Shown: positions 11,981 through 21,993, counted from the first letter of the stretch. The stretch: 47,078 nt of DNA from Salsipaludibacter albus (GCF_019798055.1 NZ_JAHOPH010000005.1:142426-189503); one strand, 5' to 3'. Notes: generated from the sequence alone by a model not told the origin. Numbers and translations: made by a program.

Positions 11981-12056
11981 CGAACACCTCGGGGGACGGC
12001 GGACCGATCGGCGGACCGACCGGTCAGCGGCTGGCTGGGGGTCCGTCGAACGCTAG

Positions 12057-12098
12057 ACGGGCACCACGGCCGTGCGCGAACGGAGAAGTGGTGCCCGT
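12057..12098 (-). terminator. Hairpin downstream of recD
   Basis: Perfect 11-bp inverted repeat ACGGGCACCAC / GTGGTGCCCGT with a 20-nt loop, starting 24 nt after the recD stop codon on the minus strand. There is no T tract, so it may be a weak or Rho-assisted terminator. It separates the recCBD operon from the secreted-protein gene. Confidence 0.45.
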
Positions 12099-12121
12099 GC
12101 CGCACGATCGAACGGGATGGC

Positions 12122-14014
12122 TCAGGAATGCGCGACGCCCGGCCCGATGCCCTGCCCGATGCCCTGGCCGACGCCGCGCTGGAGCCGGCCGCGAAGGTCC
12201 GACGCGCGTCGGACCCTGCCCTGCACGGTGGCGGCCAGGACGTCGGAGCCGCCGACGACCGTCACCCGACGACGGGCCCGGGTCACCGCCGTGTAGAGCA
12301 GCTCGCGGGTCAGCAGGGGTGACGGGTGGTCGGGCAGCACGACGACCACCTGGTCCCACTGGCTGCCCTGGGACTTGTGGATCGTCATCGCGTGGACGGC
12401 GTCGTGCGCCGGCAGCCGGTCCGGATGCACCGTGAGGACCTCTCCTTCGGCGGTGCGCACGTCGAAGGCCGTCCGGACACCGTCGGGCGTCGCGACGAAG
12501 ACGCCGAGGTCGCCGTTGAAGATGCCCAGCGTGGCGTCGTTGGCGGTGACGAGGACCGGTCGACCCGGTTGGCGGTCGTCCCACGGGCGCCAGCCGATGT
12601 CGGCCGACGCGAGCCAGGACTCGGCCCGCTCGTTGAGCCGGGCCACGCCGACGCGTCCGAGGTGGTGGGCCCCGAGCACGACCGACGACGACAACGCCTC
12701 CACGGCGCCGGCGGCGTCGCCAGCCCGCGCGTGGGCCACCAGCCGAGCGCCGCGTTCGGCGACCACGGACCGGATCGCGTCCAGCCCCGCGTCCGCGTCG
12801 GCCAACCAGGTGACGTCGGGTGCGGTGGCGCAGACCTCGCTGACCGCGTCCACGTCGCCGCGGCGGATGGCAGTGGCGAGACGCGCGATCCCGGAGTCGC
12901 CGGCGAACCGGTGGACGCGCTCCAACACCACCAGGGACGGATGGTCGACGGCATCCAGCGCCCCGACGACGTCGCCCAGCACGGTGCCGGCCTCGACGGA
13001 GGCGAGCTGGTCGGGATCGCCGACCAGCACCAGTCGGGCGGACGGCCGCAGCGCCGCGAGGAGGTGGCGCATCAGCGGCAGCGCGACCATCGACGCCTCG
13101 TCGACGACGACCAGGTCGTGGGGCAGCGGGTTGCCGGGTCCGTGCCAGGGGGCCCGGCCCGGCCGCAGCCCGAGCAGCCGGTGGAGGGTGCTGCCGGTGT
13201 CAGCAGCGAGCTCACGGACCCGCGCGGCCAGGTCGTCGGGGAGGTCGCCCGACGCCACGGCCTCCTCGACGCCCTCGGACAGTCGCGCCGCGGCCTTGCC
13301 GGTCGGGGCCGCCAGCGCCACGGTCGGCGGGCGTTCGCCGGCGGCCGACACGTGGGTGGCGAGGATCCGTGCCACCGTCCAGGTCTTGCCGGTGCCGGGA
13401 CCGCCCGCGAGCACCACCAACCGCCGTTGCAGGCTCTCGGCGGCAGCGCGGCGCTGTGCGTCGCTGTCGGGGTGGACCGCGAAGACGACGTCCAGCGCGA
13501 CGGCCTGGTCGACCCGGGACGGACCCGGGTCCACCTCGTCGGGGTCGTCGCCCACCTCGCCGAGCCGGGCCAGCAGGGCCGTGCCGACCTCGTCCTCCAT
13601 GGCCAGCCACCGGTCGAGGTAGACGAGGTCGCCCGACACGACCAGCGGCGTCACGCGGTCGTGATCACGCAACTGGCCCGCGTCCCGCAGCACGGTCGAG
13701 CCGGCCCACGCGCCGGACCGGACGTGCTCGGCCATCGCCTCCAGGTCGGCTTCGATGGCGGCTCGCAGCTGGTCGTCGAGCTCGGCGACCTCGTCCAGCT
13801 CGAGCAGCTCCCCGAGGGTGCGCAGGTCGAGCGCGACGTGGCCGCGGGTCGGCGCCCGGGCCGCCAGCGCCAGGGCCAGGACTTCGCGCTCGTCGGTGCA
13901 CCCGACCACGGCGGCCAGTCTCGTGGCGAGGTGGAGTGCGGCAGACTCGAGCACGCCGGCGTCGGCCAGGGCGGCCATCGTCGGGCCGACGTCGAGGATC
14001 GTCGCGGGGCTCAC
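12122..14014 (-). CDS. recD: RecBCD subunit alpha, helicase RecD
   Basis: 630 aa. 5'-3' superfamily 1B helicase subunit of exodeoxyribonuclease V. Walker A is LAGGPGTGKTWTVARIL near residue 210; Walker B-like LVVVDEASMVALPLM, then LVLVGDPDQLASVEAG, HAMTIHKSQGSQWDQV and the C-terminal YTAVTRARRRVTVVG are SF1 motifs in order. The N-terminal 150 residues form the RecB-interacting region. The GTG start overlaps the recB TGA as GTGA (14011-14014), implying translational coupling. Confidence 0.95.
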   Translation of the reverse strand: MSPATILDVGPTMAALADAGVLESAALHLATRLAAVVGCTDEREVLALALAARAPTRGHVALDLRTLGELLELDEVAELDDQLRAAIEADLEAMAEHVRSGAWAGSTVLRDAGQLRDHDRVTPLVVSGDLVYLDRWLAMEDEVGTALLARLGEVGDDPDEVDPGPSRVDQAVALDVVFAVHPDSDAQRRAAAESLQRRLVVLAGGPGTGKTWTVARILATHVSAAGERPPTVALAAPTGKAAARLSEGVEEAVASGDLPDDLAARVRELAADTGSTLHRLLGLRPGRAPWHGPGNPLPHDLVVVDEASMVALPLMRHLLAALRPSARLVLVGDPDQLASVEAGTVLGDVVGALDAVDHPSLVVLERVHRFAGDSGIARLATAIRRGDVDAVSEVCATAPDVTWLADADAGLDAIRSVVAERGARLVAHARAGDAAGAVEALSSSVVLGAHHLGRVGVARLNERAESWLASADIGWRPWDDRQPGRPVLVTANDATLGIFNGDLGVFVATPDGVRTAFDVRTAEGEVLTVHPDRLPAHDAVHAMTIHKSQGSQWDQVVVVLPDHPSPLLTRELLYTAVTRARRRVTVVGGSDVLAATVQGRVRRASDLRGRLQRGVGQGIGQGIGPGVAHS

Positions 14015-17000
14015 GCCACCACCTCCCGGCCGTGGTGCAGCCGCTCCGACAGGTCGACCACGAACGACGGGGGCGGCGTCCAGGCGAACACGCCGGCGAC
14101 GTGGCCGTCGGGGTCGACCGGCGTGTCGGGACCGACCATGCCACGCACGAACAGGTAGCCGATCGCCCCCAGGTTGCGGCCCGGGTCGTAGTCGGACAGG
14201 CGCCAGCGGAGGAACCGGTGGACGGCGACCGCGTACAGGGCGGCCTGCAACGGATAGTGGCCGTGATGCATCGCCGTCACGAGCGAGCCGCGGTCGTAGT
14301 GGTCGCTGCTGGGGTCCTCGTCGCGGCCGTAGAGGACGTTGGTCTTGTAGTCGACGACGTGGAAGACGTCGCGGTCGTCCTCGACCCGCCGGGCCACCAG
14401 GTCGACGAACCCGGTGAGGTAGCCACGCACCACGCGGTGCAGGGCCGGGTCGTCCAGCCGGGCCGCGTGGTCGGCCATCGGGTCGCCGGCGGGCAGGCCG
14501 GCGAAGGCGTCGCGAATCGCCCCGAGGTCGACCGCACGAGGACCGTCGCCGGCGACGCCCAGCCCGAGCGGCAGTTCGAAGGCCAGTTCGTCGATCCGGT
14601 CGCGGGGCGGCAGGTCCGCCAACCGGAGGCCACCGAAGGCGTCACCCAGCGGGGTCCGCAGCGTCGCGAGGACGCCGTCGACGAGGTCGTCGGGAGACAT
14701 CCCGAGGACGGACCGGGTGGCGTCGTGACCGGGACCGACGAGCGCCCCCAGTCGGGCCCGGACCTGGTCGCCGACGTCGCTGGCCGTGAAGTCGACGTGC
14801 TCGTAGAGGTCGTGGACGAGGGTCCCGACCCGGGCACCGCCGGTCATCTGGCCCAGCGGAAGCGCCCGTGCGACGGTCCCGGGGCCCTCGCCGCCGTCGC
14901 CGCCGTCGCCGGCGGTCCGCGCATCCTCGTCCACCTCGGCCACGACCGCGTGGTCGGCCTCGTCGGTGCGGGGTGCCGTAGCGTCGTCGCCGACCTCGAC
15001 CTCGGCACCGGCGAGTCCGGCCCGGCGCGGCGTGGCCAGGCCGGTGAACGACGTCCGGGTCCAGGTGCGATCAATGGGGCGGTCGAAGTCGCGGGCCGCG
15101 AGCGGCGGGACCTCGTCGTCCGAGCCCGTGACGGGCACCGGCTCGGGCTCGTCGGACATCCACGTCCACGACACGGTCCCGTCGGTCAGCGCGACCAGGT
15201 CGTCGGCCGCCTCCTCGACCCCCTTGGCCATGGCCGAGGTCGACGAGCCGGTCACCGACGTTCCCGGGCGACGCAGCAGCAACTTGCTGAGCGGCGCCCT
15301 GGTGTAGCCGCTGCCGCGCCACCACCACGCGATGCATCGGTGGCGGGCTCGGGTGAACGCGACGTAGGCCAGCCGGAGGTTCTCGGCATTGTCCTCGTCG
15401 GCCTCGTCGTCCCGATGCTCGTCGAGGCGGGGGCCCCCCAGTTCGAGCACGGGCTCGTCGCCGGTGGTGGTGAACGGCACCGAGGGTCGCTTCGCGGCGA
15501 AGTTGAGGTAGGGCAGGTAGACGACCGGGAACTCGAGACCCTTGGCCCCGTGGATGGTCATGATCTGGACGGCGGCACTGTCCGTCTCGAGCCGGCGCGC
15601 CCGCTGCTCGGCCGGCACCTCGTCACCGACCACGCGGGTGCGCTGCTCGGTCAGCCACTGGACCGCCGCCGTGGGGCCGTCGCCTGCCGAGCCGGACCGG
15701 TGCAGCAACTCGCCGACGTGCTCGATGTCGGTGAGCATCCGGGCGCCACCGACCTCGGCGAGCAGCCGCGCGCCCAGGTCCGTGTCGGCATGGAGGGTGC
15801 GCACGAGGCTGGCCACGCCGTCTCGTCGCAGGACGGTGGCCCACCGGTGCAGGTCGCCGGCCAATCGGTCGAGGTCGCGCTCGTCCAGGGCCGCCCGGCG
15901 CTCCGTGGACATCCCGACGAACGCCGAGCCCGCGACCGCCCGGGCCCGCACGGTGCTCGACGGCAGGTCCAACCCCTGCAGCAGCGCCAGCCAGTCGTCG
16001 GCTGCGGGTGCCTCGAACACGGATCCGACGCCGTTGACCACGTGGGGGATCCCGGCTGCTTCCAGGGCCTCGGTCACGTGCTCGACCGAGCTGTGCGAGC
16101 GGACCAGGACGGCGATGTCGGCGGGCCCGAGCGGCTCGCGTCGGCCAGCGACGGTCGGGGCATCCGCCAGCAGGCGCGTGACGTGTGCAGCGAGATCGGC
16201 GGCGATGGCGCGACGGCCCGGTTCGGCACGGACGTCACCGCTGTCGGGCACGGGGTGCAGGCGAAGCTGGAGTGCGGCACCTTCCGCCGCCAGCCGGTCA
16301 CCGTGGTGCGAGCGCACCGGGCGGTGGGCGATGCGGTCGTCACCGAAGGTGGTCTCCCGGAACAGGGTGTTGACCGCGTCGACCAGCGACCGGTCCGACC
16401 GCCAGTTGGTGGCGAGGCTGAAGTGGGTGGTCGCCGGCGTGCTGGTGGCACGGACGTAGGCACCCACGTCCGCCCCCCGGAAGCGGTAGATCGCCTGCTT
16501 GGGGTCGCCGATCAGGACCAGCGTCCGGTCGGCGAACAGTGTTTCGAGGATCTGCCACTGCACCGGGTCGGTGTCCTGGGCCTCGTCGACCAGCGCCACC
16601 CGGAAGCGCTGGTGGAAGGTCGCGACCACCTCCGGTCCGGCCCGGGGGTCGGCGAGGCTGTCGACGAGGCGGACCATGAGGTCGTCGAAGGTCATGATCC
16701 CGCGACGATCCTTCGCCGCCTGGATCTCGCCGCCGATCAGTCCCGCGACCCGGGCCGCCTGGACGGCAGCGTCGTCGGCGGCCGCCTGGTCCGGACCGGG
16801 CGAGACCGTGGCGTGGGGGTGTCGCAAGCGCTCGACCATGATCTTGTGGACCTGGTCGCCGCTCGGCGCGGCGGCGAGGACCTCGTCGGAGGACTCGGCG
16901 GAGTACAGCCGCACCAGCAGGTCGGCGGCGGCGTCGACCATCAGGTCGTCGGCGTCCTCCACCAGGCGGGCCGAGCCGTCGACGTCACCCGCGAATCCCA

Positions 17001-17430
17001 CGCTGCGCAGGACCTGGTGGGCGAAGCCATGGATGGTCGAGATCAGCGCCGCGTCGATCTCGGACAGGGCCGTCTCGACACGCTCGGCGCGACGACGCAA
17101 CTCGTCGGGGCCCACGCGGCCGTCCGCGCCTGCCAGCGCAGCGAGCACGGCGTCCCCGTCCGTGTCGTCCGGAGCTGTTGTGCCCCGCTGGACGGCGCGC
17201 AGGTGGCGACCGGCGACCGCCAGGCGACCACGGATCCGGTCGCGCAGTTCGGCGGTGGCGGCCCGCGTGAACGTGACCACCAACAACTCGTCCAGTGACG
17301 CGACGCCCTCTGCGACGTAGCGCAGGACCAGGGCGGCGATCGTCCACGTCTTGCCGGTCCCGGCCGACGCCTCCAACGACACCCGGCCGGTCGGCAGGGG
17401 ACCGGTGAGGTCGAACTCCGGGCGGGTCAT
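14011..17430 (-). CDS. recB: RecBCD subunit beta, helicase/nuclease RecB
   Basis: 1139 aa. 3'-5' SF1A helicase plus nuclease of exodeoxyribonuclease V. Walker A: SLEASAGTGKTWTIAALVL (residues about 18-36). Helicase motifs follow: VALVDEAQDTDPVQW, LIGDPKQAIYRFRGADV, IMTIHGAKGLEFPVVYLP and LAYVAFTRARHRC. The C-terminal RecB-family nuclease is present and looks intact: GTLVHDLYEHV, then VDYKTNVLYG (the Asp-Tyr-Lys core) and LQAALYAVAVHRFL. The ATG at 17430 overlaps the recC stop codon as ATGA. Confidence 0.96.
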   Translation of the reverse strand: MTRPEFDLTGPLPTGRVSLEASAGTGKTWTIAALVLRYVAEGVASLDELLVVTFTRAATAELRDRIRGRLAVAGRHLRAVQRGTTAPDDTDGDAVLAALAGADGRVGPDELRRRAERVETALSEIDAALISTIHGFAHQVLRSVGFAGDVDGSARLVEDADDLMVDAAADLLVRLYSAESSDEVLAAAPSGDQVHKIMVERLRHPHATVSPGPDQAAADDAAVQAARVAGLIGGEIQAAKDRRGIMTFDDLMVRLVDSLADPRAGPEVVATFHQRFRVALVDEAQDTDPVQWQILETLFADRTLVLIGDPKQAIYRFRGADVGAYVRATSTPATTHFSLATNWRSDRSLVDAVNTLFRETTFGDDRIAHRPVRSHHGDRLAAEGAALQLRLHPVPDSGDVRAEPGRRAIAADLAAHVTRLLADAPTVAGRREPLGPADIAVLVRSHSSVEHVTEALEAAGIPHVVNGVGSVFEAPAADDWLALLQGLDLPSSTVRARAVAGSAFVGMSTERRAALDERDLDRLAGDLHRWATVLRRDGVASLVRTLHADTDLGARLLAEVGGARMLTDIEHVGELLHRSGSAGDGPTAAVQWLTEQRTRVVGDEVPAEQRARRLETDSAAVQIMTIHGAKGLEFPVVYLPYLNFAAKRPSVPFTTTGDEPVLELGGPRLDEHRDDEADEDNAENLRLAYVAFTRARHRCIAWWWRGSGYTRAPLSKLLLRRPGTSVTGSSTSAMAKGVEEAADDLVALTDGTVSWTWMSDEPEPVPVTGSDDEVPPLAARDFDRPIDRTWTRTSFTGLATPRRAGLAGAEVEVGDDATAPRTDEADHAVVAEVDEDARTAGDGGDGGEGPGTVARALPLGQMTGGARVGTLVHDLYEHVDFTASDVGDQVRARLGALVGPGHDATRSVLGMSPDDLVDGVLATLRTPLGDAFGGLRLADLPPRDRIDELAFELPLGLGVAGDGPRAVDLGAIRDAFAGLPAGDPMADHAARLDDPALHRVVRGYLTGFVDLVARRVEDDRDVFHVVDYKTNVLYGRDEDPSSDHYDRGSLVTAMHHGHYPLQAALYAVAVHRFLRWRLSDYDPGRNLGAIGYLFVRGMVGPDTPVDPDGHVAGVFAWTPPPSFVVDLSERLHHGREVVA

Positions 17431-20400
17431 GCCGGCACCACCACGGTCTCGACCTCGGCACGTGCGTGGTGGGCCACGACACTGCTCCGGTGCAGGACGT
17501 CGTAGACCCGTCGTGCCCAGCGGGCCAGCTCGTGCGGCTCGTCGTCCCACCACGCCGGGGCGTCATCGAGGGCGGCCCGGCCGGCGTTCACGAGCGTCAC
17601 CAGCGACCCCGTCCCGAAGACCCGCTCGACGTTCGGATCGTGCCCTTCCCCCCACTTGGTGCGGTAGCCGGCCGACCAGGAGCCGCCGGCAGCACCGAGT
17701 GCCGCCGCATCCTCCTTGCCGTCCACCCGTGCACGCCAGTAGGCACCCGAGGTGTTGGTGAAGAACGGGACCGGGTGCACCAGGAGCCGTCGGGCCACGA
17801 CCACCAGGTCTGCCAAGACCTCCTGGGCCCGGGGCGGGTCCAGTGGCTCGAAGACGTGGCTCACGGCCGCCTTGGTGACCGCCTTGTCGTTGTGCTTGGC
17901 AACGACGACCAGGCGGGTCGGGTGGCCCAGCGCGCTGCGCACCAGGTGGGGGATCCACCCGCCGACGAGTTGGCCCGCCCGCGCGGACGAGTAGGTCGGC
18001 CGCAGGTCGACCCCGCCGGCCGGGACCGCCACCACCCCGCGCAGGCCCGCGGCGCCGAGGTCGAGGTCCACCTCCACGTCCTCCTCGGCGATCGCGTCGG
18101 ACCACAGGTCGGTCCGCAGGCGATGGGTGGCGTCGGCGATGGTCACCGCCATCGGGAGGCGGCTGGCGACGGCGTTCTCGGCGAGTCGACCGACGGGCAG
18201 CACGCCCTCACGACGCATGGTGCGCAGGCGCTCGGCCGGCTCCTCACCCGCGATCAGCCCGCGCAGCAACGCCTCGCCGAGCGACCATCCGCCCAGGCCC
18301 GTGGCCTCCACCGTCAGGTTGTCGTCGCGGGCGTCCTCCCACGTCCGGTCGCGGAACCCGAAGACGTGCTGGAGCCACGACCGGGTCGGGGCGGACAGGA
18401 TCGAGACCAGTGCCGGCACGGTCAGGAGGTCCGGAGGGTCGGGAACGTCCGTCGGCGGCGAGGTGCACAGCAGCGCCGGGACGGTGGGGGGACCGGCCGC
18501 TGCACGGGCACCGTCCAGGGCGACCCGGTCGAAGGCCCGGTCCCCCGCCGCCTCGTCGGAGAAGTTGCGGGCGTCGGCTGCACGGAGGGTGTGGCGCACG
18601 TGCACCACGTTCGCGGCGTCGTCTCCATCGGCGGTGTCGGCCGTGGCCGAGACGACGTCGAGCAGCTCGGCGACCACCACCGACGGCGGCACCTCCTGGT
18701 TGGTGCGCTCGTCCGCACCCCGGTAGGTCACGACGAACCGGTCGCGGGCCGACAGCAGGGCGTCCAGCAGCAGCTGGCGGTCCTCGGTCCGGGGGTCGCG
18801 GTCCCCGACCAGTGGCTCGAGACCCATCACGTCGTCACCGGACGGGACGCGGTGGCGCGGGAACGCCCCGTCGTCGAGCCCGAGCACGACCACGACCCGG
18901 AAGGGCACGCTGCGCATCGGGACGAGGGTGCAGACGGTCAGGTCACCGGTCTGGTGGTCGGCCCGGGTGGGCCGGCCGCCGAGGTCGTCGGCCAGCATGC
19001 CACGGAGCTCGCGCAGCGTGACCGTCGCGGACACGCCGCCAGCCCGGGCCGCGAGGTCCTCCAGGAGCCGGTCGAGCTGCCAGCGCTGCCAGGCGTCGTC
19101 CTCGTCCACCTCGGTCAGCAGGTCGGCCGCATCCCGCAGGATCGCCACCCAGTCCTCCACCGGGTGCCCGGGATCGTCGGCTCCCTCGTCGCCTTCGACA
19201 CCCCGGATCCCCACCATCCGGTCGACGAGGTGGTGGAGGCGCGCGACGAACTCGGACAGTCGTCCGACCAGGGACGGCTGGTCACCACCCCGGTCGTCGG
19301 CCAGCACCTCGTCGGCGATCGTGCCGGACCCGATGGCCATGCCGGCGAGGAGTCGGTCCAGTCCGAAACGCCACGTGTTGACGGCGGTGGGCACCCGGAA
19401 CCGGGCGCGGTGGTCCCCGTCCAGTCCCCAGCGCACGCCGGCGTCCGCGAGCAGCCGGTCCAGCTGGTCGACGTCGTCCTCGGCCAGCCCGAAGCGTCGA
19501 CGCACCGGGTCCCGCCGGAGCAGCTCCAGCACCGGTCCGGCCTCCAGCCGCGAGTCGGCCAGGTCGAGCAGGTCCGCCAGCGCCGACAACAGGGGATTGG
19601 CGGTCCTCAGCGCACGGTCCGCGACCCGGACACGCAGGTCGGGCAGCCCACTGTCCGGCCCGGCGGCGGCCCGGAAGGCGGCGTCGACCAGCGGTGCGTG
19701 GGTCTCGACGTCGGGGGTCATCACCACGACGTCACGCGGTTCCAGCGTCGGGTCTTCGGCCAGTGCATGCAGGATCGCGTCGCGCGCGACCTCGACCTGG
19801 CGGATCTGGCCGTGCGCCGCGTGGACCTGCAGGGACCGGTCCCGTGGGTCCAACCGCCAGGGTGCGGGCCGACCCTCGGCATCGACACCGGGCGCCAGGT
19901 CGCCCCGGACGTCGGCCTGCACCCGTGCCAGCAGGGTGGTCGGGGCCGGGGTCCTCGAGCCGTCCGTGAGGCCGTCCGCTCGATCGTCCGCCAGGCCGTC
20001 CGCTCGATCCTCCGCCAGGCCGTCCGCTCGATCGGCTGGGGGATCGAGGTCGGTCGGACGGTCCCTGCCTCGGCCGGCCAAGACGACCTGCAGCTCACGA
20101 CTGTCCCGCGCCCACCGTTCCAGCAGGGGGTGGGCCACCGGCGGCAGCGTCGAGGCCGCCCGGACCGGTCGACGACGTGGCTGGTCGGAGATGTCCGTGG
20201 CGGCCAGCGCCCGTGCCGCGTGCTCCCACGCACGAGGCGACGGGTGCAGCACGAACGCGTGTACGTCGTGCCTGGTGGACAGGGCGTCCAGGACCCGCAG
20301 GTGGGCGCTGGCCACCGCCGTCAGCGAGAACAGCAGCACCCGGTCCGGCACGCCGGGCAACCGGCCCGCGCCCGCGTGCAGGTTGGTCACGGCCCGGTCC

Positions 20401-20993
20401 ATGCGCTCGACCCGGGTCTCGCCCAGGGTCGCGCGAGCCGCCCGCAGGAGCACGGCCTGCCAGCGCAGCCGGTCGGGCAGCGCGCCGTCACGACCGTCGG
20501 GCAGCGGTCCGGTCCCGTCCCAGCCGACCCAGGCGGTGACCAGGTCTGGTCGGTGCTGTTGGTAGCGGTCCAGGAGCACGGCCGCGTGGCGCAGGGCCGG
20601 GAGTCGCCGGAACCGGGACCCCGCGAGGTGCACGCCGAAGGCACCCAGGTCCCCGAGGTCGACCTCGCCGCGATCGACGAGGTCGACGAGGGTGAACGTG
20701 AGGGCCCCCGCGTCCCACGGATCGCGGGTGGGCACCGGCTCGTCGAGGGCGGCGGCGACGACGCGATCGACGACGGTCAGGGGGAACGGGAACGTCAGCC
20801 CGGCCGCCACGCCGTCACCGGCCGGTCCCGCCCCGAGTCGATGCGACAGCTGCTGGCTGATCCATCGCTCGATCCCACGCGAGTGCACGGCGACCCACTC
20901 GGGCGCGAACACGTCCCCGGCCGGCTCGACGAGGATGTCGGCGAGCGCCGCGACGAGGTGGTCGGCGCGGGCGCCACGATGCACGTTCAGCAA
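17427..20993 (-). CDS. recC: RecBCD subunit gamma, RecC
   Basis: About 1188 aa. Inactive-helicase subunit that recognises recombination signals and splits the DNA strands in RecBCD. I place the start at TTG 20993: it gives MLNVHRGARADHL, which lines up with the MLRVYHSNRLDVL start of E. coli RecC. A -10-like TAGAGT on the minus strand (21081-21076) would start transcription downstream of the in-frame ATG at 21098, arguing against that longer start. The ribosome-binding site is weak. Family blocks include HSRGIERWISQQLSHRLG, LRWQAVLLRAARATLGE and VVVLGLDDGAFPRHRVPSG. It carries an in-frame tandem repeat near residues 318-341. First gene of the recC-recB-recD operon. Confidence 0.92.
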   Translation of the reverse strand: MLNVHRGARADHLVAALADILVEPAGDVFAPEWVAVHSRGIERWISQQLSHRLGAGPAGDGVAAGLTFPFPLTVVDRVVAAALDEPVPTRDPWDAGALTFTLVDLVDRGEVDLGDLGAFGVHLAGSRFRRLPALRHAAVLLDRYQQHRPDLVTAWVGWDGTGPLPDGRDGALPDRLRWQAVLLRAARATLGETRVERMDRAVTNLHAGAGRLPGVPDRVLLFSLTAVASAHLRVLDALSTRHDVHAFVLHPSPRAWEHAARALAATDISDQPRRRPVRAASTLPPVAHPLLERWARDSRELQVVLAGRGRDRPTDLDPPADRADGLAEDRADGLADDRADGLTDGSRTPAPTTLLARVQADVRGDLAPGVDAEGRPAPWRLDPRDRSLQVHAAHGQIRQVEVARDAILHALAEDPTLEPRDVVVMTPDVETHAPLVDAAFRAAAGPDSGLPDLRVRVADRALRTANPLLSALADLLDLADSRLEAGPVLELLRRDPVRRRFGLAEDDVDQLDRLLADAGVRWGLDGDHRARFRVPTAVNTWRFGLDRLLAGMAIGSGTIADEVLADDRGGDQPSLVGRLSEFVARLHHLVDRMVGIRGVEGDEGADDPGHPVEDWVAILRDAADLLTEVDEDDAWQRWQLDRLLEDLAARAGGVSATVTLRELRGMLADDLGGRPTRADHQTGDLTVCTLVPMRSVPFRVVVVLGLDDGAFPRHRVPSGDDVMGLEPLVGDRDPRTEDRQLLLDALLSARDRFVVTYRGADERTNQEVPPSVVVAELLDVVSATADTADGDDAANVVHVRHTLRAADARNFSDEAAGDRAFDRVALDGARAAAGPPTVPALLCTSPPTDVPDPPDLLTVPALVSILSAPTRSWLQHVFGFRDRTWEDARDDNLTVEATGLGGWSLGEALLRGLIAGEEPAERLRTMRREGVLPVGRLAENAVASRLPMAVTIADATHRLRTDLWSDAIAEEDVEVDLDLGAAGLRGVVAVPAGGVDLRPTYSSARAGQLVGGWIPHLVRSALGHPTRLVVVAKHNDKAVTKAAVSHVFEPLDPPRAQEVLADLVVVARRLLVHPVPFFTNTSGAYWRARVDGKEDAAALGAAGGSWSAGYRTKWGEGHDPNVERVFGTGSLVTLVNAGRAALDDAPAWWDDEPHELARWARRVYDVLHRSSVVAHHARAEVETVVVPA
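19969..20040 (-). repeat. 24-bp x3 in-frame tandem repeat in recC
   Basis: On the plus strand AGGCCGTCCGCTCGATC recurs at 19969, 19993 and 20017, a 24-bp unit repeated three times with few changes. In RecC it encodes three copies of an 8-residue unit of type DRADGLAE/D/T, an acidic linker between regions that look folded. Confidence 0.85.
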
Positions 20994-21231
20994 CGGAGGA
21001 CTCTTCGGTGGGCAGGGAGGTCGGGCACGAGGTTGGGCACGGGGTCGAGCACGAGGGGTGGGTCGGCGGGGAGTCACTCTACGGGGCGGTCGGGACATCG
21101 ACCGCCCCGCGGTCGTTCGGCGACGCACTCCGGCGATGCTGTCCACAGGAGTGCACGAGAGCCCATGACAGCGACGCGGTCGGCTGCCATACTGGCCCGC
21201 ACGACGTCTCCCCCCGCTCGAAGGACGTGCG
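20994..21231. promoter_or_regulatory. Divergent recC / pilin-like promoter region
   Basis: 238 nt between recC (-) and the pilin-like gene (+). On the minus strand TAGAGT at 21081-21076 is the best recC -10 candidate, giving a leader of roughly 75 nt. Nearer recC there is an imperfect tandem array of GGGCACGAGG-like units (about 21019-21058). For the plus direction I see no convincing -35; GAAGGA lies 8 nt before the ATG at 21232. Confidence 0.35.
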
Positions 21232-21519
21232 ATGCTCCTCCCCCCGCAGCCCGAACCTGCCACCACCCGCCCCGACGTGCCTGAGCCCGGCACGCACCAC
21301 CCGCCGCTCGATCCCGTCGGTGACACGGCCGGATCGGCCCTCGACGCCCTGCGCCGGCGGTTGTCCACCGAGGCCGGCGAGGGGGTCATCTCGACCGGGA
21401 TCGTGGTCCTGATCATGGCCCTGATCGGTGCGGCGATGTGGGTCGCGTTCTCCGGGACCGCCAAGGAGGCGACGGACCGGGTCGACGACGAGGTGCAGAA
21501 CATCGGGTCGGACGGCTGA
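21232..21519 (+). CDS. Pilin-like (Flp-type) small membrane protein
   Basis: 95 aa: a Pro-rich N-terminal stretch, then LSTEAGEGVIST directly before one hydrophobic helix (GIVVLIMALIGAAMWVAF) and an acidic tail. A Glu a few residues into the helix after Gly is the type III/Flp prepilin arrangement, with cleavage plausible after Gly near EAGE. No prepilin peptidase is nearby. First of four co-directional pilin/TadE/TadG-like genes. The family call is by pattern and context only. Confidence 0.5.
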   Translation: MLLPPQPEPATTRPDVPEPGTHHPPLDPVGDTAGSALDALRRRLSTEAGEGVISTGIVVLIMALIGAAMWVAFSGTAKEATDRVDDEVQNIGSDG

Positions 21520-21540
21520 CCAGCCGCGCCGGCCGGATCG

Positions 21541-21993
21541 ATGCCGCTCCCCCGGGCCGCGCCTGCCATCCTGCTCGGGTGGCGTGGCCGCCTGCCCCGG
21601 GGCAGGACCAGGACCTCGTGGCTGCACGACGAGGCCGGTTCCAGCCCCGTGACGGCCATCGGCGGCGTGGCGATGTTCCTGGTGTTCGTGCTGATCGCGA
21701 CCCAGACCACGATTCACCTGTTCGGCAGCTCACGCGTCGGTGCCCTGGCGCTGGAGGCGGCGACCCGTGGCGCTCGGGCCGATGGCGCGCCGTGTGCCGC
21801 GGCGATCGCCTGGGCCGACCAGCGCCTGGGCGGATCGTCGCGGATGGCGGTGTCGTGCACGGCCGGGCCCGACGACGTCGAGGTCCGCGTGTACGGACCG
21901 TCGCCCGCCCCCGCGCTGGCCCTGTTCGACATCGCGACCGGGCTGGCCACGCTCGACCGCCGGGCCAGCGTCCGCATCGAGACGTTCCGATGA
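21541..21993 (+). CDS. TadE-like pseudopilin
   Basis: 150 aa. A basic N-terminus, then HDEAGSSPVTAIGG and a hydrophobic helix VAMFLVFVLIATQTTIHLFG, then an exported domain with two cysteines (APCAAAIAW; MAVSCTAG). TadE-like proteins have this short N-terminus/EAG/helix layout and assemble with Flp pili. The ATG at 21541 has no good ribosome-binding site, 21 nt after the preceding stop codon; a start further in is possible. Its stop overlaps the next ATG (ATGA). Confidence 0.55.
   Translation: MPLPRAAPAILLGWRGRLPRGRTRTSWLHDEAGSSPVTAIGGVAMFLVFVLIATQTTIHLFGSSRVGALALEAATRGARADGAPCAAAIAWADQRLGGSSRMAVSCTAGPDDVEVRVYGPSPAPALALFDIATGLATLDRRASVRIETFR

Noticed and set aside
13369-17298. 1309-aa open frame antisense to recB
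   Set aside because: Arg/Gly/Val-rich shadow translation over clear RecB and RecD motifs on the minus strand.
17466-21284. 1272-aa open frame antisense to recC
   Set aside because: Shadow frame without domains; the minus strand holds RecC.
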